A stretch of DNA of 34,116 bases. It comes from Clostridia bacterium. GTDB lineage: Bacteria > Bacillota > Clostridia > Christensenellales > Borkfalkiaceae. Under the pieces are notes generated by a model, which saw nothing but the letters and a program-made list of their open reading frames with translations, was not told the DNA's origin and ran no database searches. Position 1 is the first letter of the stretch. The number at the start of each line of letters is the position of its first letter. This document shows, piece after piece, positions 26,353 to 34,008 of this stretch. Location: NCBI GenBank assembly GCA_017467345.1, contig JAFTSI010000036.1:1-34116 (forward strand), in the 5' to 3' direction. The translations under genes were made by a program, and so were the position numbers.

Positions 26353-27318
26353 TTAGTTATTTTCTTCTTGTTTTGCTATAACCTTTTTCTTTTTGTCAAA
26401 ACCTTTGAAGAAAGCCCATAAAACATCAGTAAAGCCATATGCAGTAAATAATGCTGCCGCCCCACCAACTAAAATATGGAGACCTAAAAGTTTAAGGTAG
26501 CCTGTGCCAAGAATAATGAGAAGTAGTGATGCGCAAACAATTGATATTGCCATAAAGATAGTTCTTAAATTGCTTTCTTTAAGGGCAACTGCGCCTATTT
26601 CACCATACGAAGATTTTTCGTAAACAACTGATTTTGTTAATTCTCTACATCTATTAACAATGCCTATTGAAAGGATACCTGCAAGGATTGCCGAAAGCAT
26701 AACCGTGCAAGCAACAAATGGGCTTGCAGGGATTCTTGCAAGGGCGATAACTGCGATTGAAAGCAATGCAGAGCCGATTGATGTGATAAGCATTGTGAGT
26801 GCGCCTGATAATTTTTCCATAAAGAATAGATAAATTAAGCAAGCAACTATTGCTATTGCACTTGCAATAACAACACCTTTTACATTTTCGTTAGCGTGGT
26901 TATGCGAAGTGAAAGCATCAACAGTAACTTGAAGACCTGAAAGCGCACCGCCTTTTTCGGCAAACGCAGTTTCAATTTTGGTTTTGAGTTCTGCCTTTAT
27001 ATCTTCAAGTTTAAGAGTATCTTCAAAAACTGAACCGTCTTTAAGTTTGAAGATAAGGGTTTCGCCTTCTTCAAGTTCTTGGAAAGCATATGAAACTGTT
27101 TTAATGCCCTTTTCATCAAAATATGAATCGCTAACATTTTTCATAACACTTTCAGCATCACCTAAATTGCTTTCTACTTTAACGGTGATTTCATAACCAT
27201 CAGCATAGTCAACAGTTTGGTTGAAACCGAATATTCCTAAAAGGGTCATACCCACTACTAAAAGAGCAAGTGCGATTACTACGAAAAGTTTGAACTTACT
27301 TATTTTAAGATTTTTCAT
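26353..27318 (-). CDS. secF: Protein translocase subunit SecF
   Basis: The 321-residue membrane protein is the partner of SecD in the accessory Sec complex, which uses the proton motive force to finish protein export. It has an N-terminal membrane helix (about 11-32), an extracytoplasmic P1-type domain to about residue 145, and a cluster of five membrane helices (VVIASAIAIVACLIYLFFM onward; ASPFVACTVMLSAILAGIL; TIFMAISIVCASLLLIILG). The basic tail is FKGFDKKKKVIAKQ. The GFNQTVDYADGYEI segment corresponds to the family's Phe-rich G-x-D-F-x-G motif, in diverged form. GGAGG in the secD end serves as ribosome site, and the gap to secD is 3 bp. Confidence 0.9.
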   Translation of the reverse strand: MKNLKISKFKLFVVIALALLVVGMTLLGIFGFNQTVDYADGYEITVKVESNLGDAESVMKNVSDSYFDEKGIKTVSYAFQELEEGETLIFKLKDGSVFEDTLKLEDIKAELKTKIETAFAEKGGALSGLQVTVDAFTSHNHANENVKGVVIASAIAIVACLIYLFFMEKLSGALTMLITSIGSALLSIAVIALARIPASPFVACTVMLSAILAGILSIGIVNRCRELTKSVVYEKSSYGEIGAVALKESNLRTIFMAISIVCASLLLIILGTGYLKLLGLHILVGGAAALFTAYGFTDVLWAFFKGFDKKKKVIAKQEENN

Positions 27319-27321
27319 AAC

Positions 27322-28656
27322 TTACGCCTCCTCCCTTTTGATATTTAAGAACTTTTCTTTGTTTTTAACAAGTGGAAGAATAAGTTCGGTAAACATTCTT
27401 GAAACAAGCACGGTGGTTAAGAAAGATACAACTGCACCGATACCAAATGCGATTGCAAAGGTTTTAATAACGCCTTTTGTGAACGCAAATAAAAGCAAGG
27501 CAACTATTCCTGAAACAACGCTTGTGTTAAGCACAGGGAAAAGTGCGCGTTTATAACCAGTTTTGATTGCGCTCTTAACAGTTTTGCCGTTTGAACCTTC
27601 TTCGCTAATTCTCTTAACAATCATAGTTAACCCGTCGGCACAAAGGATACTTGCAAGTATTCCACCGATAATTCCACCGATTGAGAAAACTATTCCTGGA
27701 ACTGCTACCATCATAGCAGTTTCTACTAAAATAAAGGTTAAAAGCGATAAGGTTGCAACCACGCCATAGCCCTTATATTTAACAAAGAATACAATTGCAG
27801 AGCAAACAAGTAATGCAAACACAGTTATACCTGCCATCATTGCACCCGTTTTACCGATAGGTGCGGTGATTGCCATAGGCTTATCTGCACCGTTGAACTT
27901 ATATGCAAGTCCACCAGTAGAAAGTTGAAGGGCTAACTGTTTAGCACCTGCTTCGCTTTGGTTGGTTATATAAACCGTTCTACCACTAAATGCATCTTTA
28001 GAGATTGCGGTTGAACCGTCCATAACAACAGCGTCGCCAAGTTTGATTCCTAAATAATAAGATGCGTTGTTTGCAGTTGCTGCGTCAATTGATTCCATAA
28101 GTTCGTTATAAGCAGATTCGGTAAGCGTTAAGCCTACTTGATATAATTCGTTTCCGCCTTCGTCGTAACCAGAACCACTATAAGATGCGCTTTCAACTGC
28201 ATTTTCATCTACAAATATTTCGGTGGTGGGGTTTTGACTTTCGCCACCAACAAAACTTACTGTGCCATACGCAGTTATGGTTTGAATATCGCTTGCAATG
28301 CTTTCGGTACTCTTAACGCAAATTCTAATTTGATAGTCAAGGTCTTTTGCTTCAACACCGTTTACTATCGGTTTAATTGCAGTTACAGAATAAACCGAAT
28401 AACCAAGTGCTTCCATTCTGCTTTCAAGCGTTTCTACAACTTGGTCAATATCAGTTATCTCTTCGTCGTTATCTTCGTCAAGTTCAAGAGTATATGCTAC
28501 ACCGCCTGCCATATCGTAATCAAGGTCAATCGCACCAACTATCGAAATGTAATCATCTTTTACACCGACAGAAAATCTTGCGAAAGTCATTACAAAAAGT
28601 GCGGCAAGCAATACACATACGATTGATAATAAAGTTATCGCTTTACCTTTTTTCAT
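27322..28656 (-). CDS. secD: Protein translocase subunit SecD
   Basis: The 444-residue product has an N-terminal membrane helix (about 7-27), then VGAIDLDYDMAGGVAYTLEL, which corresponds to the LGLDLKGG motif, then the P1 head domain. The C-terminal membrane block holds five helices with IAFGIGAVVSFLTTVLVSRMF, the typical end. It is separate from secF rather than fused. It is preceded by its own promoter at 28721-28750 and a GGGAGGAA ribosome site. SecDF next to the SCIFF peptide and maturase genes is a recurrent clostridial neighbourhood; the functional link is not established. Confidence 0.92.
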   Translation of the reverse strand: MKKGKAITLLSIVCVLLAALFVMTFARFSVGVKDDYISIVGAIDLDYDMAGGVAYTLELDEDNDEEITDIDQVVETLESRMEALGYSVYSVTAIKPIVNGVEAKDLDYQIRICVKSTESIASDIQTITAYGTVSFVGGESQNPTTEIFVDENAVESASYSGSGYDEGGNELYQVGLTLTESAYNELMESIDAATANNASYYLGIKLGDAVVMDGSTAISKDAFSGRTVYITNQSEAGAKQLALQLSTGGLAYKFNGADKPMAITAPIGKTGAMMAGITVFALLVCSAIVFFVKYKGYGVVATLSLLTFILVETAMMVAVPGIVFSIGGIIGGILASILCADGLTMIVKRISEEGSNGKTVKSAIKTGYKRALFPVLNTSVVSGIVALLLFAFTKGVIKTFAIAFGIGAVVSFLTTVLVSRMFTELILPLVKNKEKFLNIKREEA

Positions 28657-28720
28657 GCCTTACTGTTCCTCCCGAATATTGCAGTCAACCTTTAGACCAC
28701 ATACTATTCGTATCTTACTA

Positions 28721-28750
28721 ATTATATACTATATAAGGCCTTTCGGTCAA
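28721..28750 (-). promoter_or_regulatory. secDF promoter
   Basis: Minus strand TTGACC (28745-28750) and TATAAT (28721-28726) are 18 nt apart. The leader would be about 60 nt. It allows secDF expression apart from the upstream SCIFF genes, for which no clear terminator was found after the maturase. Confidence 0.75.
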
Positions 28751-28810
28751 TAGAAAATCAAAGTTTTTTTGAAAATTCCGTCGTAAGAAAGACCTTTTTT
28801 AGTTATATTT

Positions 28811-30145
28811 TTATTCGCGCTCTTCTTTTAACTTTTCTGCATAAATATGCAAAGCGCATTCCATTCTTGCTTTCATCATTTCGCAAGTGATTTCGTATGG
28901 CTTATTTATATCGCCATTAAAATTGATATTATTTGCAGCGCAACCACCACTACAATGGTATTTTGCAAAGCAATCTTTACACTTTTCTTTAGTGAAAAGG
29001 TTTGCATTTTTAAATTCGTTACGAATTTCTTCGTTGATTTTTCCTTCAAAAACTGTGCCCATTTTATATTTGGGGTTTGATGCAAATTGATGGCACGGGA
29101 ATATATCACCAAAAGGTGTTACCGAAAAATATTCGTTGCCTGCCCCACACGCAGAGATGCGCTTTTTAAGGCATACGCCACCTTCTAAATCAATGTTAAA
29201 GTGGAAAAAGTTAAATAATCTTTCGCCCTTTTTCTTGCGTTCTAAGTAAACTTTTGAAAGCCTTCTATATTCTTCGCGAATACCTGCTAACTTATCTTTG
29301 CCGATATAAAGTTCATCACTTTCATCTAAAACTACTGGCTCTAAAGATATTTCGGTTAAGCCCATATCGGTTAAGGCTAAAACATCATTGCCAAAATCAA
29401 GGTTTTTGTTAGTGAAAGTGCCACGAACATAGTAATGCTTTTTACCACGCATTTTAACAAAGCGCTTAATGTTTTCAATTATAACATCATAACTACCCTT
29501 GCCGTTTACTGTTTTTCTAACCCCGTCGTGAACTTCGCGCCTACCGTCAATAGATAAAACCACATTTTCCATTTCTTTATTAAGCCAGTTTGCAGTTTCT
29601 TCATCAAGTAAAACGCCGTTTGTAGTTAAAGTGAAAAGGAATATCTTGCCTGCCTTTTTGCCTTCTTGTTTAGCATACTCAACAGTTTTTTTAACTACAT
29701 CTAAGTTCATTAAAGGTTCGCCACCAAAAAAGTCCATTTCAAGGATTTTTCGGTTGCCACTATTTTTAATAAGAAAATCTACTGCAAGGCGCGCTACATC
29801 AAACGACATATACTCTGCCTTGCCCTTATACTTGCCTTTACCTGCGAAACAATATTTGCAACTTAAATTACAATCGTGGCAAATATGCAAGCAAAGCGCT
29901 TTAACAAGGTCGCTTTTAATAGGTGTTTCTTCCTTTTTTTCGCTATAAAGATAGCCCTTTTCTTTTAGTTCAAGTATTTCTTTTTCTATTTCTTCTACGG
30001 CAGTTTTATCTGCGCCAGTTAAGTTGTATTCTTCGCCGTTAAGTTTCTTTACAACTTCGCTTGTAAGCGCGTCGCAAACATGTAAAGAACTGCTTTCAAC
30101 ATCAAATAGATAATAAGCGCCGTCTATGTTAAAAGTATGAACCAT
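28811..30145 (-). CDS. scfB: SCIFF maturase, radical SAM/SPASM thioether-forming enzyme
   Basis: The 444-residue enzyme modifies the SCIFF peptide encoded just upstream. Residues 1-75 form a probable peptide-binding (RRE-like) domain. The radical SAM cluster motif is C92-x3-C96-x2-C99, in DCNLSCKYCFAG. MDFFGGEPLMN and LTTNGVLLDEE are SAM-binding segments. The SPASM region has Cys at about 325, 333, 351, 389, 392, 398, 402, 421 and 430 (GDIFPCHQF, CKDCFAKYHCSGGC), enough for two auxiliary 4Fe-4S clusters. Characterised relatives form Cys-to-Thr thioether links (ranthipeptides). The start is preceded by GGAGAT. It follows the peptide gene across a terminator hairpin. Confidence 0.95.
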   Translation of the reverse strand: MVHTFNIDGAYYLFDVESSSLHVCDALTSEVVKKLNGEEYNLTGADKTAVEEIEKEILELKEKGYLYSEKKEETPIKSDLVKALCLHICHDCNLSCKYCFAGKGKYKGKAEYMSFDVARLAVDFLIKNSGNRKILEMDFFGGEPLMNLDVVKKTVEYAKQEGKKAGKIFLFTLTTNGVLLDEETANWLNKEMENVVLSIDGRREVHDGVRKTVNGKGSYDVIIENIKRFVKMRGKKHYYVRGTFTNKNLDFGNDVLALTDMGLTEISLEPVVLDESDELYIGKDKLAGIREEYRRLSKVYLERKKKGERLFNFFHFNIDLEGGVCLKKRISACGAGNEYFSVTPFGDIFPCHQFASNPKYKMGTVFEGKINEEIRNEFKNANLFTKEKCKDCFAKYHCSGGCAANNINFNGDINKPYEITCEMMKARMECALHIYAEKLKEERE

Positions 30146-30170
30146 TTTAAAATCTCCAAATACAAAAATT

Positions 30171-30194
30171 AAGGAACGGAAAAAACCGTTCCTT
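30171..30194 (-). terminator. Terminator/attenuator between SCIFF peptide and maturase genes
   Basis: AAGGAACGG/CCGTTCCTT forms a 9-bp stem with a 6-nt T loop; on the minus strand it is followed by AATTTTTG. It lies 22 bp after the peptide stop and 25 bp before the maturase start. Partial termination would give more peptide mRNA than enzyme mRNA. Confidence 0.82.
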
Positions 30195-30216
30195 TATTTT
30201 TTAGGTTTAGTAATTT

Positions 30217-30378
30217 TTATTTTGATTTATTTACTTTTGCTTCCTTTTCAAGCTTTTCGCAGTTTTGGTTACCTACGGTGCAAGAAGTTTTGCAAGCCGA
30301 TTGACAGGTGCTTCTGCATTCGCCACAACCCGTTTCCTTTCTTTTTGCAGGGGTTGCTACTAATTTAATTCTATTCAT
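30217..30378 (-). CDS. scfA: SCIFF ranthipeptide precursor (six cysteines in forty-five residues)
   Basis: The 53-residue precursor is short enough to be easily missed. The N-terminal leader (MNRIKLVATPAKRKETG) is followed by the Cys core, with Cys at 18, 21, 25, 29, 33 and 40: CGECRSTCQSACKTSC and then TVGNQNCE. The GCGEC, CQSACKTSCTVGNQ core is the hallmark of SCIFF, conserved across Clostridia. By analogy with a studied clostridial SCIFF, a Cys-x4-Thr thioether could join Cys29 and Thr34; this is inference. A GGAGGCGA ribosome site and a consensus promoter precede it. The maturase is next downstream. The biological role of SCIFF is still debated. Confidence 0.96.
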   Translation of the reverse strand: MNRIKLVATPAKRKETGCGECRSTCQSACKTSCTVGNQNCEKLEKEAKVNKSK

Positions 30379-30410
30379 AATTCGCCTCCAATAAAATTAT
30401 CTTTTTTTAT

Positions 30411-30439
30411 ATAATATAATAACTAAAAGGTTTTGTCAA
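30411..30439 (-). promoter_or_regulatory. scfA: SCIFF peptide promoter
   Basis: Minus strand TTGACA (30434-30439, full consensus) and TATTAT (30411-30416) are 17 nt apart. It is among the strongest-looking promoters in the window, suggesting abundant peptide mRNA. Confidence 0.85.
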
Positions 30440-30467
30440 CCTATTTAACAAACAACGCTTGCCTATT

Positions 30468-31574
30468 TTAACTATTAAGCAAGAAAAATAGCAATACTGA
30501 ACCTGCAATAACTGCCATACTAAGCAACACGGTAAGAAGTATTTTCCAAGGTGATTTTGGGGTTTTACCTATTACCTTTCCAGTTTCGCCATTAACATAG
30601 AAGTTAAATAGTTTGCTACGGTAGTTAAAGTTGCCTACATATACAGGGAGCATTACATACTTATAAGTAACATTTTCGTGGCAAGTAGATACATTTAGGT
30701 AACTAACCTTATCGTATGAATACTGGCTAAGAATTAATTTTCTTAACACAACATCCATTCTACCTTTCGCTTCTGCCCACATATTTGTTACTTCTTTATC
30801 GTAGTGGTATGCCATAAAGCCAAGCAAGAAACTTTCTTCGTATGTTTTGCTATTTTCGGTATCAAAAGGCGACATTTTATCAATTTTGCCTTGGTCAACT
30901 TTTTCGCCAGCAGACACTAATATATCGTTAAAATTATGGAAGTATGTTCCCGATATATTGCGCCATACGGTATAGGTTTCAGTTCTTCTATTTTTGCCAG
31001 AGCCCACTACCCTTGTATGTGTTTTGCCTATTCTACCAACATAGGTAGAACTTGTTTTGCTATCAAAAGTAAAGCAAGGTGTATAAACGCCTTTAACATT
31101 TTCGGTTTTAAGGTTCTTTTTGAAATTTCTTGGTGCAAAAAACTTTTTTCTTGCCCAGTTTTTAGTTATTTCAATAGCCTTTTCTAAACCCAACTTAAAT
31201 GGAATTACCGCGTTAGGTTTAATGCCTGAAAGCGCTTCGGTTTCTTGAACATGGCCCGTGCCACAAAATGGGCATTCTTTTGCCGTTTCGTTTTTATTAA
31301 GAACTACCTTTGCGCCACAGTTATCGCAAGTAAACACAAGCGATTCATCACTTTCCCATTTATTATCCGAAAAAAAGGCGCCATCTAAATCTAATTCTAC
31401 TGCGTGGCTTTGACCATCAATCACTTGAGTAGTTCCACAATGCTCACAAAAAAGCATTTGCTTATCTGGGTCAAAAACCATATTACCGCCACACGCCGAA
31501 CATTTAAGGTGTTCAGTTTCCACCTTTACTTCATATTCGCCGTTTTCGTTAAGTTGTTTGTTTTCGCCAGCCAT
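30468..31574 (-). CDS. Membrane-anchored double zinc-ribbon protein (TFIIB-type, YdjG-like)
   Basis: The 368-residue product has two N-terminal zinc ribbons: C25/C28 with C43/C46 (CSACGGNM, CEHCGTT), and C83/C86 with C101/C104 (CDNCGAK, CPFCGTG). A middle domain follows, with NAVIPFKLGLEKAI, RKKFFAPRNFK and VYTPCFTFDSKTSSTYVG. The last residues form one membrane helix (about 343-366). The family is widespread in Firmicutes and often annotated as primosomal-N' like or zinc-ribbon protein, without known enzyme activity. It resembles Bacillus YdjG, part of a PspA-linked membrane-stress set that also includes an SPFH protein, and an SPFH gene lies two genes upstream here. A good AGGAAAAAG ribosome site is present. 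Confidence 0.82.
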   Translation of the reverse strand: MAGENKQLNENGEYEVKVETEHLKCSACGGNMVFDPDKQMLFCEHCGTTQVIDGQSHAVELDLDGAFFSDNKWESDESLVFTCDNCGAKVVLNKNETAKECPFCGTGHVQETEALSGIKPNAVIPFKLGLEKAIEITKNWARKKFFAPRNFKKNLKTENVKGVYTPCFTFDSKTSSTYVGRIGKTHTRVVGSGKNRRTETYTVWRNISGTYFHNFNDILVSAGEKVDQGKIDKMSPFDTENSKTYEESFLLGFMAYHYDKEVTNMWAEAKGRMDVVLRKLILSQYSYDKVSYLNVSTCHENVTYKYVMLPVYVGNFNYRSKLFNFYVNGETGKVIGKTPKSPWKILLTVLLSMAVIAGSVLLFFLLNS

Positions 31575-31609
31575 AACTTTTTCCTAAATTATCCTTTTTT
31601 GGCTTTTAA

Positions 31610-31798
31610 TTAAGCATTGAGTTCTGCAAGAAGTTGTTCTAAATCTGCACCGTGAACATCAACTGCTTCACCGATAGTTTCGCCGTGAGCAAGTGCACAA
31701 CCTAAACAATGCATACCGTAAGACTTTAAGATTTCGCCTGCATTTGGGTTGATTTGAAGTGCTTCAAAAATAGTAGTGTTTGCAGTAATTTTTTCCAT
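31610..31798 (-). CDS. DUF1858 small redox-disulfide domain protein
   Basis: The 62-residue product is a single DUF1858 domain: IFEALQINPNAGEILKSYGM, then the HCLGC motif (Cys31 and Cys34, CxxC), then LAHGETIGEAVDVHGADLEQLL. Such domains often occur near hybrid-cluster or other anaerobic redox proteins and are proposed to be thiol-redox modules; the partner is unknown here. AAGGAGAAT precedes the ATG. It sits between the SPFH gene (23 bp) and the zinc-ribbon gene (35 bp). Confidence 0.9.
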   Translation of the reverse strand: MEKITANTTIFEALQINPNAGEILKSYGMHCLGCALAHGETIGEAVDVHGADLEQLLAELNA

Positions 31799-31821
31799 AA
31801 TTATATTCTCCTTAACTCTTT

Positions 31822-32880
31822 TTATAATTTAGTGCCACATTCTGGGCAGAACTTTGCAGTTGCGCTTGCTTGCGCGCCACATTCTGGACAGAACTTTTTA
31901 GATGGCATTTTTTCGCCACACTCTGGGCAGAACTTTGCCTTTGCGCCTACGCTTGCGCCACAAGATGGGCAAGTTTTTGCGCCTGCAACTGGTGCAGCGG
32001 CAGGTTGAGCAGGTTGTGCTGGAGCAGATGGTTTCATAGCATCAGCAAACATTGCACCGATTCCCATACCTGCACCCATACCTACGCCTGCGCTTGTGAA
32101 CGCGCCACCCATACCTTGGTTTTTAGCGGCATCTTTCATTGCTTCGGCAGCGGCTACTTTCATCATTACATCAGTTTTATCGCCCAAAATACCAAGTTTG
32201 CTTCTTTCGTCAATAGCCTTTTCAACTTCTTCAGGAACAGACATATTTTCAATGATGAAGTTGGTAAGTTTTAAGCCGATTTCTTTGAACTTGGCTTGAA
32301 CATTTGCTTTAACAATTTGATTGAACTCTGTGGTGTTGCCTGCTAAATCTAATGCAGATATTCTGCTTTCGCCGATTGCATCTGAAATGTATGAAACAAG
32401 CATTGATTTTAACCACTCAACGATTTCAGCGGTTTCAAATGATGAGTTTGTTCCAAAAAGTTCTTGCATAAACACGCCAGCATCATCAACCTTAAATGCG
32501 TATGAGCCAAAACCACGAACTCTAATAGTTCCAAATTCAGGGTCGCGCATAATGATGGGGTTTGCAGTTCCCCATTTGTTGCCAGTAAATTGCTTGGTGT
32601 TAACAAAATAAATATCTACCCTAATAGGTGTTTCAAAACCATATTTCCAACCTGCAAGTTTTGAAAGGATTGGGAATATATCTGTATTAAGGTCATATGT
32701 GCCTGGTTCAAAAACATCACAAATTTGACCCTTATGAACAAAAATTGCTTGTTGTGATTCACGAACGATAAGTTTTGATTTTTGGTTGATTTCTGTTCCA
32801 CCTTTTTTTAGTGGATACTTATAAACTAATGTGTTTTTAGAATCATCTTGCCATTCAATTATTTAAAAAAAAAATGCCAT
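31822..32880 (-). pseudogene. SPFH-domain/zinc-ribbon protein (YdjI-like) with an in-frame stop at codon 6
   Basis: The natural start is ATG 32880, with GAGGGAAAG before it and a consensus promoter upstream. The frame reads MAFFF-stop-IIEWQDDSKNTLVYKY and then stays open to 31822; with a Lys codon at position 6 the protein would be 352 residues and begin as typical SPFH relatives do. TAA lies at 32863-32865. The next in-frame ATG is 32550, inside the SPFH domain, so no intact start remains. Downstream features are family-like: the SPFH domain, an Ala/Glu-rich helical zone (EVEKAIDERSKLGILGDKT), a Gly/Ala/Met stretch, a Pro/Ala linker and four CPxCG knuckles in the last 49 residues (two zinc ribbons). 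The knuckles cause near-repeats in the DNA. Sequence error cannot be excluded. Confidence 0.82.
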
Positions 32881-32910
32881 AATCTTTCCCTCTTAATATT
32901 TTTTTAAAAT

Positions 32911-32939
32911 ATTATATCACACTTTTTTTGCATAATCAA
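32911..32939 (-). promoter_or_regulatory. Promoter of the SPFH gene
   Basis: Minus strand TTGATT (32934-32939) and TATAAT (32911-32916) are 17 nt apart, 31 bp before the ATG at 32880. A near-consensus promoter is retained although the gene is interrupted. It may also drive the DUF1858 and zinc-ribbon genes. Confidence 0.8.
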
Positions 32940-32968
32940 TTTTTTTAGGCAATTTATTTTAAAATAAA

Positions 32969-32998
32969 TAGACTTTACTTGTAAAATAGTGGTATAAT
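32969..32998 (+). promoter_or_regulatory. tRNA-Gly promoter
   Basis: TAGACT (32969-32974) and TATAAT (32993-32998) are 18 nt apart, ending 13 bp before the mature tRNA. It is divergent from the SPFH promoter. Confidence 0.7.
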
Positions 32999-33011
32999 AA
33001 CATTGTGATTT

Positions 33012-33085
33012 GCGGGTATAGTACATCGGTAGTATGCGAGCTTCCCAAGCTTGAGAGGTGGGTTCGATTCCCATTACCCGCTCCA
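33012..33085 (+). tRNA. tRNA-Gly (anticodon CCC)
   Basis: The 74-nt cloverleaf has acceptor stem GCGGGTA/TACCCGC, discriminator T and an encoded CCA end. The anticodon stem is CGAGC/GCTTG (one G-T pair) with loop TTCCCAA, giving anticodon CCC, which reads GGG. The T arm is GTGGG-TTCGATT-CCCAT. It probably shares a transcript with the MscS gene 63 bp downstream. Confidence 0.95.
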
Positions 33086-33148
33086 AAAATATTGTAAATT
33101 GTGCTTTTTGTATTTTTTATAATATTAATTTATTCAAAGGAGAATTGT

Positions 33149-33958
33149 ATGGACTGGAACACTCTTTGGAACACCATCTTAGAATGGCTTACCAACACAG
33201 GCATTAAAATTGTTATTGCCTTGCTAGTTATGTTTGTTTCTTTTAAAATAATAAACAGAATTAGTAGAAAAATTGAGAAACGCGGTAGCGAAAAAGCAGA
33301 TAAAACTATCATGAAAACCCTATCTCACATTTTGAAAATAGGGCTTAAAATAGTAATTGTAATTTGCTTAATTGGGTATGTTGGTATTGACACAAGTGGT
33401 CTTACTGCTTTAGTTGCTTCCCTTGGTGTTTGCATAGGCTTAGCAGTAAATGGTGCGCTTTCAAATCTTGCTGGTGGCGTTATGATTATTTTAACAAGAC
33501 CTTTCCGTATTGATGATTATATTGACGCACAAGGTTATTCTGGAACGGTTGTTGATATTCGTATTACCAACACAAAAATATTAACACCTGACAATAAAGT
33601 TATATATATACCTAACGGTGCATTATCAAGTGGAAATATTGTTAACTACTCTGAAAAAGATTTACGCAGAGTTGATTTCACTTTTTCCATTGGTTATGGA
33701 GACGATTTTGAAAAAGCAAAAGAAATTATTACAAATATTTGCAATGAACACGAACTCGTTTTAAAAGACCCTGCGCCCTTTGTTAGAGTAAGCGAACACG
33801 GTTCTTCAAGCATCAACATTACTACTAGGGTTTGGAGCAAAAATAAAGATTATTGGACAGTTCATTTTGATATTATGGAATCTGTGAAAAAACAATTTGA
33901 TGCTAACGGCATTGAAATACCATTCAATCAACTTGATGTTCATGTTAAAAACAATTAA
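33149..33958 (+). CDS. mscS: Small-conductance mechanosensitive channel, MscS family
   Basis: The 269-residue product starts at ATG 33149, chosen because AAAGGAG lies 6 nt before it; an upstream ATG (33101) lacks a site. It has the compact MscS layout with three membrane helices (about 13-33, 60-80 and 85-110). The pore helix is LVASLGVCIGLAVNGALSN followed by LAGGVMIILTRPFRIDDYI, the most conserved part of the family. The cytoplasmic beta domain has GYSGTVVDIRITNTKI and VIYIPNGALSSGNIVNYS, and the alpha/beta end domain follows. Such channels release solutes on osmotic downshock. It stands alone between tRNA-Gly and a terminator. Confidence 0.95.
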   Translation: MDWNTLWNTILEWLTNTGIKIVIALLVMFVSFKIINRISRKIEKRGSEKADKTIMKTLSHILKIGLKIVIVICLIGYVGIDTSGLTALVASLGVCIGLAVNGALSNLAGGVMIILTRPFRIDDYIDAQGYSGTVVDIRITNTKILTPDNKVIYIPNGALSSGNIVNYSEKDLRRVDFTFSIGYGDDFEKAKEIITNICNEHELVLKDPAPFVRVSEHGSSSINITTRVWSKNKDYWTVHFDIMESVKKQFDANGIEIPFNQLDVHVKNN

Positions 33959-33978
33959 AAATATTTAAAAAAACAAAA

Positions 33979-34000
33979 ACCCCACCGAACTTGGTGGGGT
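33979..34000 (+). terminator. Intrinsic terminator after mscS (bidirectional)
   Basis: ACCCCACC/GGTGGGGT with a 6-nt loop (GAACTT) has a T run on the plus strand and an A run before it, so it can also serve the rubrerythrin gene on the minus strand. Confidence 0.93.
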
Positions 34001-34008
34001 TTTTAATT

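Noticed and set aside
31832..31980. Short direct repeats suggestive of a CRISPR or tandem repeat array
   Set aside because: They are the coding sequence of repeated CPxCG zinc knuckles in the SPFH protein, with unequal spacing and no spacers.
32409..32801. Two short minus-strand frames covering the 5' part of the SPFH gene
   Set aside because: They are off-frame. The SPFH-like protein sequence lies in the frame that is continuous with the downstream gene, apart from the TAA at 32863.
32863..32877. Transcriptional slippage on the T10 run as a rescue for the SPFH gene
   Set aside because: The codon directly before the open frame is TAA whatever the T-run length, so adding or removing T cannot bypass the stop.
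32904..33086. Minus-strand reading frame of 60 codons starting MERVMGIEPTSQAW
   Set aside because: It is antisense to tRNA-Gly and its promoter; the peptide is the reverse translation of the tRNA and a well-known false gene.
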